Assembly (NCBI GenBank): GCA_905182715.1
Contig: CAJJCP010000014.1
Coordinates: 17,408 to 81,407, forward strand
DNA from: an uncultured Candidatus Poseidoniales archaeon
GTDB taxonomy: Archaea > Thermoplasmatota > Poseidoniia > Poseidoniales > Poseidoniaceae
Direction: 5' to 3'
DNA length: 64,000 nucleotides
The translations under genes were made by a program, and so were the position numbers. Positions 28,201 through 38,132 of this stretch are shown one piece after another. How positions within the stretch are numbered: the first letter of the stretch is position 1; every line of letters begins with the position of its first letter. The notes beneath the pieces are model-generated. The model made no database searches and had not been told where the DNA came from. It was given only the letters and a program-made list of their open reading frames with translations.

Positions 28201-30323
28201 TGCCGGGGCCAGTGAGGTCGGTAGAATTCAGACGAGTGTAGAGGATTTCTTCATCTGCTGTTGCGTTTCCTGAATCAACCCAAGCGATGTGAATGTTGTT
28301 CTGATCATCGGTCAGTAGAGCAGGGAACACAGAGTTGCCACCGTATGGGCGGTTGCCTGGGAGTCCAGCGTTTGTTTCGACGTTTGAAATTGGAGTGTCT
28401 TGGATTTTCTTAATTGCGTAAGTGGAAAGCCCTTGATCTGCTCCATCCCAAGCACCTGCGCCTTGCAAGCGGAGTTTGGTATAGTAGACTTCGTAGTTGA
28501 CGCCCTTTTCGAAACCATAGTTTCGGCCGTCCATCCAAGCAATGTGAGTGTTACCTTTCATGTCCACGCCAATCGAAGGGTGGAAGGAATAAGCGTCATC
28601 AATGGTCACTCGGGTGTCGTTGACGACGACAAGGTGTCCATCTGCGCCAGCACCGGTATCTTCAGCGTATGAACCACCAACGATTGAGTGGCCGGTTGCA
28701 CCAGGCACCCATGTAGGGTCGTTGTTCATCTTGCCATAGGGATCAAGAACTGACATGTAGATCTCTCGAGAGTTGTTGGTCGAGATGTAGACCATTGCTT
28801 CGACCAGAAGGGCCATTGCGTTGCTACCACCAGTGCCTGATGGGAATTCGTAGGCTTGTCCGCCGGAATCTGAACTGCGGAGAGTGTTACCTGGGCAGTT
28901 ACGGGTTGAAGTTGAAACAACACTGTTCGGGCATTGAACCAAGTCCATGAAGTGAGATTGAATGTTTCCAGCGCCACCGTAGCCTTGGCCGTAGAGTCCG
29001 ACTGGAATGACACCTGCGGTAATACAGTTATCGTGAGCCTCTTCAATAGAAGTCAAATCATCTGCTTGCTGCGACGGGTCACCGTCTTTTGGCCCTTCAT
29101 CGGAAACTGGAATGACAATCTTGGTTGCATTCGGGTTCCACTTGTGGTCATCTTGAGTTGGAGGATTGCCTGGAACGTTACCAGATGCGTCTTTCCAAGA
29201 CAAACAAGCCCAGTTACTTCCAGGTCCCCAATCTTCACCAGAGTATCCGGAATAGGTGTTGCCGTTGTAAACAGTACCTGGCAACTTGCGTATTCCACCA
29301 GAGTCGTCACCTGGGAATTGCCCGAGAGCGAGTTGTTCGAGGGCCTGCGTTTTGGTTATATCCCGCACAGTTACCGGAACTTGCTGCACTCGGGAGGGTG
29401 TTTCCAAGGCCGTAAATTGTTTCGTAAACGGTCATGTTTGCAGTTTCGAGCATTGGCTTAATTCCTTGGAAATATCCGCCGGCGGCGAAGTTTCCACCGT
29501 AAACCACTGTGCAAATATCTGCCCATTCGGAATACATCGAACCTGAAGTGTCGACAATAAAGTTCAATTCTACCTTGCCACCTCGGGTATCATCCCAAGC
29601 GATTTGAACGTAATCGTTCGCATCGACAACGATGTCAGGGTGTCCTTTGTGCCCAATGATCGGTGTAAGCAATGTGTCATCGAAGTTGGTGATGACGGAG
29701 CCTGAGCTGAGATCAGGGCTGAGCATGGAGTAGTAGATTTGAGGTTGATTGAAGAAACGACCGAGTTCATCATAGGAATCTTCCCAAGCAATGTGGACGC
29801 CGCCTTGGCTGTCAATATCTATTGCTGGCCAATCTCGGTTTTGGGCACGGCTCGACACAACATGGTCGTTGATTGCAGAGAGTGTTCCGTCGTCAGAAGC
29901 GGACCCATCCATTGCCGCCGCCCAAGGATTGAGGACAGTATAGACGATCTTGTGTTGGCCCGACTTGTCGGCCCAAACCACGTGCACTTTGTCATTTTCA
30001 TCGACGACCATATCAGGGTGCCAAATCTTGTGAAGCCCTGGATTTGTGATTTGAGTGGTGTCAATCAATGTCTCGCCTCGTGGAGAAATCATTGAATAGT
30101 AAAGATGGAGGTTGTTTCGTGCCCAAACGACGTGGACGTTTCCTTCGCTGTCAGAACCGACTGCAGTTTGTGTATCTGCGGAAGTTCCACCGTCAACGAT
30201 TTGAATCGCATCGGTGATGACAACAGTATTTGCTGTGGCGGTAAGAGTTGTCAAGAACAACGTCGAGAGGACGGAGAGCAACATAATCGATACAAGGCTG
30301 ACTGACTTTATTTTTTGACCCAT
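25235..30323 (-). CDS. Giant secreted/anchored surface protein with interrupted von Willebrand A domain, CARDB-like domain and C-terminal TM (one apparent frameshift)
   Basis: ORFs 29307-30362 and 25235-29407 belong together: the first ends after ELNFIVDTSGSMYSEW...GYNQNAGP, the second resumes EQLALGQFPGDDSGG...TKIVIPVSDEGPKDGD. Dropping one C of the minus-strand CCC (29341-29343) gives NAGLEQLALGQF. C-terminal CARDB-like NLVISEVTASDFTGDVDTTIPIRVVLQNNGNTHATDIEIVL and TM. Confidence 0.8.
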
Positions 30324-30432
30324 AAATACACATCCAAGGTGATACTGAAAAAAAGCACACACTCATGCTACTTAATAGCAACTCTTTCAAGTCATTTTTT
30401 AGATTCGGAAACAAAGTGCCGGAATCGAGGCA

Positions 30433-31095
30433 TTAAGCCCATTCTGAAGGATCAAAACCAGAGCCAAAGGACATCTTTTCATCGAATTCGATTTCGTGAT
30501 GTGTCGACTGGTCCGGGCCTTCGTTTGACACTGGAGAAATATCTTTTCCTTCCTGTTTCGCTTTCACCCAATCATCGACCGGTCCGGGCTTTCCTACGCC
30601 GGGGCCATGCGTGAATTTGATTTCATGGATTATTCCAAGCTTTGCGAGCCATAATTTCCTGAGAGTGTGCATAAATTCATTTTTGGTTAAGCCATCAAAC
30701 CAAAGAGGTAAACTCACATTAAAGGCTTGAAGGGGTCCGATTTTTTGGTCTCCTTGATGGCCCATGTGAATTCCCCAATCGACACTTGTGCGTATCAATT
30801 GAAGACGGACGTCGTGAATCCATTCCAGCCATGTATCGTTATCCTCTTTCATATGAGTCGCCATTTCTTTTTGTTGGCCTTCATCAACTCGAGTCATACT
30901 GGATACAGCAACGAGGTCTCGTCCTTTAGGAATGACGACAGCGAACATGTGGCCTTGAGGGCCCTGAGGGTAGCGAATGAGCAGATGGATTTCTGCACGC
31001 GGATCTTTTTGCTCTTTTGCAACAAGTCGTTCTTGTTCGACCCATTTACGGATTTTGAGAATCACTTCCTCACTCGCCATGATTAGCGGAAGCAC
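30433..31095 (-). CDS. Conserved archaeal protein, N-terminal part DUF2299-like
   Basis: ILKIRKWVEQERLVAKEQKDPRAEIHLLIRYPQGPQGHMFAVVIPKGRDLVAVSSM. Confidence 0.5.
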   Translation of the reverse strand: MLPLIMASEEVILKIRKWVEQERLVAKEQKDPRAEIHLLIRYPQGPQGHMFAVVIPKGRDLVAVSSMTRVDEGQQKEMATHMKEDNDTWLEWIHDVRLQLIRTSVDWGIHMGHQGDQKIGPLQAFNVSLPLWFDGLTKNEFMHTLRKLWLAKLGIIHEIKFTHGPGVGKPGPVDDWVKAKQEGKDISPVSNEGPDQSTHHEIEFDEKMSFGSGFDPSEWA

Positions 31096-31128
31096 TCCTC
31101 TCGTTTGAAGAACACCCTTTTTGAAAAC

Positions 31129-31387
31129 TTACAGTTTATCCATCTCAGCATGAAGGTTGTTCAATGCTCCGCGGAGATTTTGACGATTCGTTTTACCCAA
31201 TTTCAAACGGCGAAGCGCACGTCGGAAGTCACACCAATCATCCCATAACAAAGTCGATGTTCTTCCACTGAGCCAAAAACAGGGTAGAGAGCGCTATGAG
31301 GAATGTACCCATTGCTGCAGTCACATGAAGAGAAGAAGAACCGTACATTGCATGCCAATCAAAACCGATAACGATTCAACGAGTCAT
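31129..31387 (-). CDS. Unannotated small membrane protein, apparently frameshifted (or decayed)
   Basis: Minus frame ...FDWHAMYGSSSLHVTAAMGTFLIALSTLF then, after A5 at 31275-31279, ...LLWDDWCDFRRALRRLKLGKTNRQNLRGALNNLHAEMDKL-stop. With A4 there is a continuous 72-codon ORF from ATG TAC. Confidence 0.45.
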
Positions 31388-31398
31388 GATACATGTGT

Positions 31399-32673
31399 TC
31401 AATTCCTAATGCTCCCGAGTGCCATGAAAGGCCAGAACATCAAAGAGCCAAACATTGCTGCGAGAAACTGGTAAGAAGTTCGGGCGTCGATGCCTTCATC
31501 GGTTGAATCTCCGAAGAGTCGTCCGATTGCAATCTGAGGGGTAAAACAAAACAGGAACATTGGCAATAAAGCCAACAAAAAGGGTAATCTTACCAGTTTC
31601 TGCACAATCTGCAGAGGGCGGGCTTTGCGTAAATCAGTCGCTGATGCATTGAGGTCTCGGCCATCTAATTGTCGTGCTTGCAATAACCCTGATACCGCTT
31701 TAGCAGGCTTGATGACTGGACTTATGATGACGGGTAGTTCGGAATTGTCTATTCTTTTTTCATCGGAAAATGAGGGTTGTAACAAGGTCCGGAAAGCTCG
31801 TGCAGCTTCGACTTCTTGCCTCCATGAAAGAAGAGGTAGGTTGGTCCTTCGCGACTCGACATGCCCCAAAATATGAAGGGCGCTGTTTTCATCCCAATCA
31901 CTCGTGTTTGGAGTCATTGGCGTGAGTTGGAGTCGTAAAGCATCTCGGAGAGCAAAGACATTCTCAGCCGCAGGCTCAACCCAATTTCCTTTGGATACTG
32001 CTTCGACGAGGTCGTCCGGGATGTCTTCCGCTTGAATGGAGTGAGGGGGGCCGTATTCAACCCACACATCTGTTCGGAAAAGGTCGCGTCTCCTGAAATG
32101 TAAGCCGGTTGGGATCACTGATGGAATAGGTTTACCCTCCGATTTCGCAATAGCTGCAGCGGCAAAAACAGTACGGAATGGTCCTGTTCTAAAGCGCAAC
32201 ATGGAGGATTCATTGTGACTGGTGCCTTCGGGGAACAGCACACATCCGAAACCTGCTGAAATTCCTCGAGCCAGCATCAGGAGAGACCGGCCGTTAATTT
32301 GCGTCGCTTCTTCTTCACTGCAGCCGCCTCGTAGAAGTTCCGCTTTACGGACGACAGGTTGTACTGCCAATTTCCGAGTCCACCACCCAAGAAGTGGCCG
32401 AGTTACCAAATCATGACGTCCGCCCATTACGAAATTATTCGGGTGTTTAAGTACAATTTGAAGTGGGTCCATGAGGCCGTTTGTGTGCCATGCACAACAG
32501 AGATTACCGCGGTCAAGAGGAAGGGTCTCGGCCCCTGTCACCTCACTGGTTCGGAACTGGACTGCAAGGATTCGGCGAGCAATCCAAAAAGCAATGTTCG
32601 ACCAAAAAAAGGAACCTGGAGTATTGCCTTCGAAAGATGGCATTGGTGTCGATAACAACTTATCCATTTTCAT
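31399..32673 (-). CDS. plsC: 1-acyl-sn-glycerol-3-phosphate acyltransferase (PlsC)-family protein with C-terminal TM helices
   Basis: NLCCAWHTNGLMDPL (divergent block I), GFGCVLFPEGTSHNESSMLRFRTGPFRTVFAAA, PSVIPTGLHF. Confidence 0.8.
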   Translation of the reverse strand: MKMDKLLSTPMPSFEGNTPGSFFWSNIAFWIARRILAVQFRTSEVTGAETLPLDRGNLCCAWHTNGLMDPLQIVLKHPNNFVMGGRHDLVTRPLLGWWTRKLAVQPVVRKAELLRGGCSEEEATQINGRSLLMLARGISAGFGCVLFPEGTSHNESSMLRFRTGPFRTVFAAAAIAKSEGKPIPSVIPTGLHFRRRDLFRTDVWVEYGPPHSIQAEDIPDDLVEAVSKGNWVEPAAENVFALRDALRLQLTPMTPNTSDWDENSALHILGHVESRRTNLPLLSWRQEVEAARAFRTLLQPSFSDEKRIDNSELPVIISPVIKPAKAVSGLLQARQLDGRDLNASATDLRKARPLQIVQKLVRLPFLLALLPMFLFCFTPQIAIGRLFGDSTDEGIDARTSYQFLAAMFGSLMFWPFMALGSIRN

Positions 32674-32748
32674 CTTCGTCGCCGACTTTGAGAGTATTGG
32701 TAAATCTTCACCGTGATGGTCTGTAGTCGTTGATTCTTGTGAATGTCG

Positions 32749-33189
32749 TCAAAGTATCACCTCTTGAAGAGTCGTAGAAAGGATGCGTAAGGCGTCTTGG
32801 TCTGCTGCCTCTCCCATCGGCGGGGCGTGTGGCCACATAGCCTGCAAGGTAGAGCCGCCATCGCCAGAATGCCGAGGAATGACGTGTGCATGAACATGCG
32901 GGACTTCTTGCCCTGCCAATGGACCGTCGTGGATGCATACGGTGAAATCTTCTGTTTCAAAATGCTTGGAAAGGATATGCTGTACTTCAACTACACCGGC
33001 AAAGAAAGCGTCTCGCGAAGATGGAGAAAGATCAGAAAGGCGTTGAACGCTTTGCTTTGGAATGACCAGTGTGTGACCGTCTCGGCGCGGAAAGATGTCT
33101 AAGAATGCGTACCACAATTCATCTTCAGCAACTTTGTGAGAAGGAAGGCTTCCATCTACGATTCGGTCGAACAAGGTGGGCTCGGCCAT
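32749..33189 (-). CDS. HIT family protein
   Basis: AFLDIFPRRDGHTLVIPKQ and HVHAHVIPR HIT triad; start taken at MAEPTLFDRIVDG. Confidence 0.9.
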   Translation of the reverse strand: MAEPTLFDRIVDGSLPSHKVAEDELWYAFLDIFPRRDGHTLVIPKQSVQRLSDLSPSSRDAFFAGVVEVQHILSKHFETEDFTVCIHDGPLAGQEVPHVHAHVIPRHSGDGGSTLQAMWPHAPPMGEAADQDALRILSTTLQEVIL

Positions 33190-33246
33190 GACCTTGCTAA
33201 ATGGCATCCCTTTTCAGTAGTTCACCAAAATTTGAACGATTTCGAA

Positions 33247-34917
33247 TTATTGGGGTGGTAAAATCCAATTCCCAGTCTTGCTCTTACGTAGAGCCAATGT
33301 TTTCACATCCCCAGTTTGGTTGACGGTGTAGTGCGTTAAGTGTTCGTCGGTTGATTCTGCAAAGTCATCACGATGATGGCAACCACGAGATTCGCTTCGG
33401 GCGAGGGCTGCTTGTGCAGAAGCGAGTGTGAGGCGAGCCGATGCCTGGGCACGTGCGATTTCAACAATGTTTGTGTTTGCAATCAAAGACGATTGGTCGG
33501 CATGAATAGATTCTGCAAGAATTCCTGCAGATTCTAATGCTTCAATGGCCGATTCAAGTCCCGCTGCATTACGGCTGTAACCGAGGGTGCTTTGGACTGT
33601 GTCTCGGATTTTCGAAACAACGTGGCCTACACGTACAACGCCTTCTTCATCATGGTCTGAGACAGCAGCGTGGTCAGCTTGGGCAGATTGTTCTGCCTCG
33701 TGAGCGAGGTGTGCATTGGAAAACTTGCGCTTTTGAACCCATGCGCCTGCGTGTATACCAGCGGCTGCGCCGCCGAGTAGAGCATCGAGCATTTGGTTAC
33801 CCGGCAAAAGGTCTGCACCATGGAATCCTGAGCAAGATGCGTCGCCGGCCGCATATAGCCCAGTGAACCAACGAGACCAAGATGAGAGAATCGCACGACC
33901 GGATTCATCGACAGATACGCCGCCGAGTGTTGCATATGGGCGGACCTCTATAGCAATAGTTTGCCGTGCCAAATCGACGCCAGTTCGTTGTTTAACGCTG
34001 CGGAACACTGCCTTCCACCACTTGGAAGAGTCGCCCAAATTTCGGGCATCGAGGACCGGTTGGAAGGCTTTTGAAACAGAGTGGCACATTGCATCTAATC
34101 CACCTTCGCCGATTTCCAAATCATTCCCATTCGCCTCGTGTAATGTTGCGCCATCATGAAGAAGGCCAAGTGGCAAAATCATGTTCGTATCTTTAATTCC
34201 GAGAGGCGTGTGAGCAATGAATTCTAAATCACGCAGGGAAACTCCAGCGCGGAGTGCGAGATCAAGACCGAGGCCAACTGCTCCATGACTGAAGGCCCCT
34301 TCGAATCCTCCATCTGCAAGTATGACTGCTTTGGCTTGCAATGCCACGATTCGCCCATTGACGAGATCGACTACCGTCATCCCACTTACCGATTGATTGG
34401 TATGAATCAAAGAAAGAGGGAGGTGGTCGCCACGGCGTATGACGCCGTGGCGCATGCATTGCTCTTCGAGAACTTGTTGGATTTCACGACCAGTTGCATC
34501 ACCTGCATCTGTGTTACGAGTCATGCCATGCCCAGGGGCTTTTCGAGCCAATGGTATTCCGTGTGAATCGCGACGGAAATTTACGCCCCAGCGCTCAAGT
34601 AAATCGACTTGACGTGTTGCATCTGCAGTTCGCGATGCGACAATGTCTTGGTCGTTCAAGTATGCACCTGCTCGAATCGTATCTTCACGGTGACCGCGAT
34701 TATTGGATTCTTGAAGTGGTGCTGCGAGGCCGTCCTGAGCGAGGTGAGTGTCGCTACCAAGTGCATTCACAGAAAGAACGAGAGTTGTAGCTCCTTGCTT
34801 TGCAGCCTCTGCTGCTGAACGGAGGGCCGCGGGCCCGTCGCCTAGTACGATGACATCCCATGCTTCCAAGGTCCCACATCCGGTAATTTCACCCAAGTGC
34901 ACACCATCCATAAGCAA
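33247..34917 (-). CDS. sdhA: Succinate dehydrogenase/fumarate reductase-like flavoprotein subunit
   Basis: WDVIVLGDGPAALRSAAEAA, HLAQDGLAAPL, DLEFIAHTPLGI, YATLGGVSVDESGRAI, GLYAAGDASCSGFHGADLLPGNQMLDALLGGAAAG. Confidence 0.88.
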   Translation of the reverse strand: MLMDGVHLGEITGCGTLEAWDVIVLGDGPAALRSAAEAAKQGATTLVLSVNALGSDTHLAQDGLAAPLQESNNRGHREDTIRAGAYLNDQDIVASRTADATRQVDLLERWGVNFRRDSHGIPLARKAPGHGMTRNTDAGDATGREIQQVLEEQCMRHGVIRRGDHLPLSLIHTNQSVSGMTVVDLVNGRIVALQAKAVILADGGFEGAFSHGAVGLGLDLALRAGVSLRDLEFIAHTPLGIKDTNMILPLGLLHDGATLHEANGNDLEIGEGGLDAMCHSVSKAFQPVLDARNLGDSSKWWKAVFRSVKQRTGVDLARQTIAIEVRPYATLGGVSVDESGRAILSSWSRWFTGLYAAGDASCSGFHGADLLPGNQMLDALLGGAAAGIHAGAWVQKRKFSNAHLAHEAEQSAQADHAAVSDHDEEGVVRVGHVVSKIRDTVQSTLGYSRNAAGLESAIEALESAGILAESIHADQSSLIANTNIVEIARAQASARLTLASAQAALARSESRGCHHRDDFAESTDEHLTHYTVNQTGDVKTLALRKSKTGNWILPPQ

Positions 34918-34970
34918 CGCGCTTAGGCGACCTCCGCAAATAGATGCAAAGAAAGGAAGATGAAATGGTA

Positions 34971-36529
34971 TCAGTTCGTAACTTCGTCACCAAAAAGAAG
35001 CTTTGGTAAAGGCAACTCACCATGGCGTCGAGCGACCTCTAGTTTTCGGATTCTGTTTTGAGTTTGACTCCCTGCACTTCGTCGAATCATTGTTCGAATC
35101 ACTTGAGATTCCAATACAATTCCATCATCATCTCGGAGAATAACTTGGACGTCGAGCAGGGCCATTGAAACTTCTTGGCCATGCCACGCCGATCCAAAGA
35201 ACAACACCTCGCTCGAGATATCGAGGCATCCAATCGAGGGCATCATCATCCGTCGGATGTGAGAGCAGAACTGAACTTTCAGGCGGAGGGCATGCACTCA
35301 ATTCGAAACGATGGTCGCGCGATTCAGGTTCACCGTTAGGCGTTAGAACTTCAACCCTGACATGCCGAGATTCGAATGTTTGATTGTTGAGCACAATGAA
35401 CAGATTGCCTGAGCCTTCGTAACAATTTTCTTCCAACGCCACATCCATTCTCCATTCTGCACGAAGCATAGGAGGAGTGCCTGCGAGGAGGTCGTTTTGT
35501 AACCGGTCAAGCAAGCAGAAATGCTTCCGGTTGCCATCCCCTCGAATGTGCAAGAAGGCGTTGAATTGTCCTCCAATTGAAACGTGCCTCGTTGTTGAGA
35601 AGGAGAGATTTAAAACGTTTTTCGATGATGAAGGATTTTAATTCATCATGCGCTTTTTCGGTACTCAATTCCTGCTCCAAGTGAAGGTGCAGAATGTAGA
35701 GCAGGCGTTCGAGTGATTGTTTGGTGATGTGGCCTGGAATCAAAGCTTTTCGGAACTCTTTTTGCCATGCCTCCCATTCTAAAAAAAGGTCAGGGTCGAG
35801 GTGAGCAACCAGCAAATCTCCTAAGACGCTGCCTAATTGTGTCGGGTGGTGAGTTGGGGCATGGAAAACGATCGAAGGGAACGGGTCGCCAAGTTGACGG
35901 ATAAATCCGTAAGAAAAAATGCCGTGGAAGGATTGAGCAATTCCAAGTGTCATCGCCACGAGAAGAGCGAGGTTCCATGCAAGAGAATTCGAAGTAACTG
36001 CCGAAGCAAGTATGAGCAGCGTCACTGTTGAGGCCGAAAGCAATCCCAATACAGCGTTGTTTCGGCGTTGGTCGCTCAGACTTTCAATAATTCTGTCCAT
36101 TCCAGGTTGGGCCCGCAATACGTGCGTTTTACCTCCTGAAACTCCGCCTTGTTCTCGGAGAGAAATCCGGGCTTGCATAGCTCGCCATGCAGATTCTCCA
36201 GCAATAACCGTAGGGCCGGCAGAAAGGAGAGCAAATGGAATTAAGATGAAAATGAAACCATTAGCGGATTCAATTAATGGCGAATAAAGTACACTCACAA
36301 AAGCGAACATTGCGAGGACAAAACCATTCAATGTTCTCCAAATCATGAGAAGAGGGTTCCGAGCAATACGCCCCGCTAGAAGGCGCCGATGCTCAAGTAC
36401 TGCCCATTGTTTCCGGGTATTTTCAATGGGGTCTTCTGAATATTCAAACCCTTCACCATAGGGGTCCGGGAGAGGGATATACGCCTCAGAACTGGTTGCG
36501 CTCCCCTTGCCTGAAGTCATGATGCTCAT
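34971..36529 (-). CDS. Membrane protein with C-terminal soluble domain, split over three ORFs by two apparent frameshifts
   Basis: ORFs 35507-36529, 35128-35553 and 34971-35297 join to ...KSFIIE/NVLNLSFSTTRHVSIGGQFNAFLHIRGDGNRKHF...LERGVVL/GSAWHGQEVSMALLDVQ if one base is dropped from T5 35618-35622 and one from A3 35196-35198. Confidence 0.6.
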
Positions 36530-36597
36530 GCAGAGACGCGGGGTCTTTCGATTTGGCTGTTGCCTTCAAACACGGCAAGGTATGAATGAAAATGTAC

Positions 36598-36670
36598 GGG
36601 CGTGCCAGGATTTGAACCCGGGATCTTCGGCTTAGGAGGCCAACGCATTATCCAGCTGTGCTACACGCCC
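36598..36670 (-). tRNA. tRNA-Arg (anticodon CCT)
   Basis: GGGCGTG...CACGCCC acceptor; anticodon arm TTGGC-CTCCTAA-GCCGA; T-arm CCCGGGTTCAAATCCTGG. Confidence 0.93.
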
Positions 36671-36692
36671 AACCGGCCCAGTGGACTGAGTG

Positions 36693-37838
36693 TCAAGACG
36701 CTTTCGCAACGTTCATCCTTTGTCCGATTTCAGCAACTTGGAACAAAAACTGTTCCAATTCAATTCTTCCTTGCATCGAACGGTGGAGAGATACATCGCA
36801 AACAGAAAGTGCGAGTAAAATTTCTGCAAGGACATCCTCGCCAAGGTGGAGACGGCCTTCGGTCAGCACATGATGGAAATTGACAACGATGTCTTCGGCT
36901 TCAAGGCTATTTTCTGCCATGACTTGGTCAAGTAGGCCCATTGCTCCTTTGAGGACGCGTTTGTTTTTGTTGCCTTCTTTCTCCCATCGCCAATCATGGA
37001 CACGGTTGCGTAGTGCTTCCTCGAGAACATGTTGTACTTCACGCAAGGAAGTTGAAGCCAAGAGGTTTTGCAAATTTTTCCGGTCTCCAAGTAACTCCCG
37101 TAAAGCAAGCAATTCGGTAATGAAAATCGCCTTACGGATATTTCCAGACGATACGTGAGAGATGTCGCCAATGATTCCTCGGACGGGTGAAAGGTTCTCT
37201 TGATCTACAATTTCAAGAAGCCGCCGTTCAATTTCCGAGCGCGGAATCTTTGGAAGGCGGATGTGTTGTGTCCGGCTTCGTAAAGCCTCGATGATTCGCG
37301 AAGGTGTGTGGGCTGTGAAGATAAAACGTGCACTGCCACTGCTCACCTCCATCATCCTACGCAAATAGGATTGGCGGATTGTACCGAGGTAATCAGCATC
37401 TTCGATGACGATTAAACGAGACACTGGGGCTCTTTCACCAGTTGTATGAGTGCATTCTTTACCTGCTGGGGCTGGCGTATTGGCAGCCGTTGTAGAAAAA
37501 TTATGATCAAACGCATCAAGGCTTGTTCGACCGGCGAGTGTGTCATCGGACCCACTCCCTTCTGGGCGAAGGAATTCTTCGAATTTCGCCATGGCCCCTG
37601 ATGTGCGCGCAAGGTCGCGAGCTTGGAGGATATGCGTTCGTGCTTCCCACGTTGGGCCGAGAACCTGTCGGGCCAGAAGGCGCCATGCTGCAGTTTTCCC
37701 AACTCCCGCTGGGCCTGAAAGAAGAAGATGTGGCGGATTTGCCTGAAGTGAAGTGTGTTGGAGGTTCGCTTGGACTGGCCCTGGAAGCAATAAATCCTCA
37801 AACAAAAGAGGTGCTTTCTCTGCGAGCCAAGATGACAT
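36693..37838 (-). CDS. rfcS: Replication factor C small-subunit-like AAA+ clamp loader (divergent)
   Basis: LLLSGPAGVGKTAAWRLLAR Walker A; RLIVIEDADYL degenerate Walker B; ARFIFTAHTPSRIIEALRSRTQHIRLPKI SRC-like motif. Confidence 0.8.
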   Translation of the reverse strand: MSSWLAEKAPLLFEDLLLPGPVQANLQHTSLQANPPHLLLSGPAGVGKTAAWRLLARQVLGPTWEARTHILQARDLARTSGAMAKFEEFLRPEGSGSDDTLAGRTSLDAFDHNFSTTAANTPAPAGKECTHTTGERAPVSRLIVIEDADYLGTIRQSYLRRMMEVSSGSARFIFTAHTPSRIIEALRSRTQHIRLPKIPRSEIERRLLEIVDQENLSPVRGIIGDISHVSSGNIRKAIFITELLALRELLGDRKNLQNLLASTSLREVQHVLEEALRNRVHDWRWEKEGNKNKRVLKGAMGLLDQVMAENSLEAEDIVVNFHHVLTEGRLHLGEDVLAEILLALSVCDVSLHRSMQGRIELEQFLFQVAEIGQRMNVAKAS

Positions 37839-37897
37839 GGAATCACTCTTATTGCCAGAGGTCTTTCAACCCTGCGCGGAGGTCGTGTGATGTGAAA

Positions 37898-38047
37898 TCA
37901 CTCGGCTTTGATCGTTTTGTTGCCTTGGCGGCGTAACTTCATGAATATTCGGGAACCACACGCTTTGCAACTGATTCCGTTGCGTTCACGGTGGAACGAT
38001 TCAAGGTTTCCGCAGACAGCGCATTTGTAATCAACGAGTTCAACCAT
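37898..38047 (-). CDS. rpoP: DNA-directed RNA polymerase subunit P (Rpb12-like), missed by the ORF track (49 aa)
   Basis: MVELVDYKCAVCGNLESFHRERNGISCKACGSRIFMKLRRQGNKTIKAE, CxxC...CxxCGSRI(F)xKxR hallmark. Confidence 0.88.
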   Translation of the reverse strand: MVELVDYKCAVCGNLESFHRERNGISCKACGSRIFMKLRRQGNKTIKAE

Positions 38048-38132
38048 AGTATTCGACTCCATTCAACGCGACCCACCACCCTTTCTTGAAGGTGTCCCTT
38101 GGAACAAGTGTCGGCCAGGTGTTGAAAACGGC

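Noticed and set aside
29307-29407. Programmed +1 frameshift in the vWA protein
   Set aside because: Six other unrelated loci show similar homopolymer shifts, so sequence error is the simpler explanation
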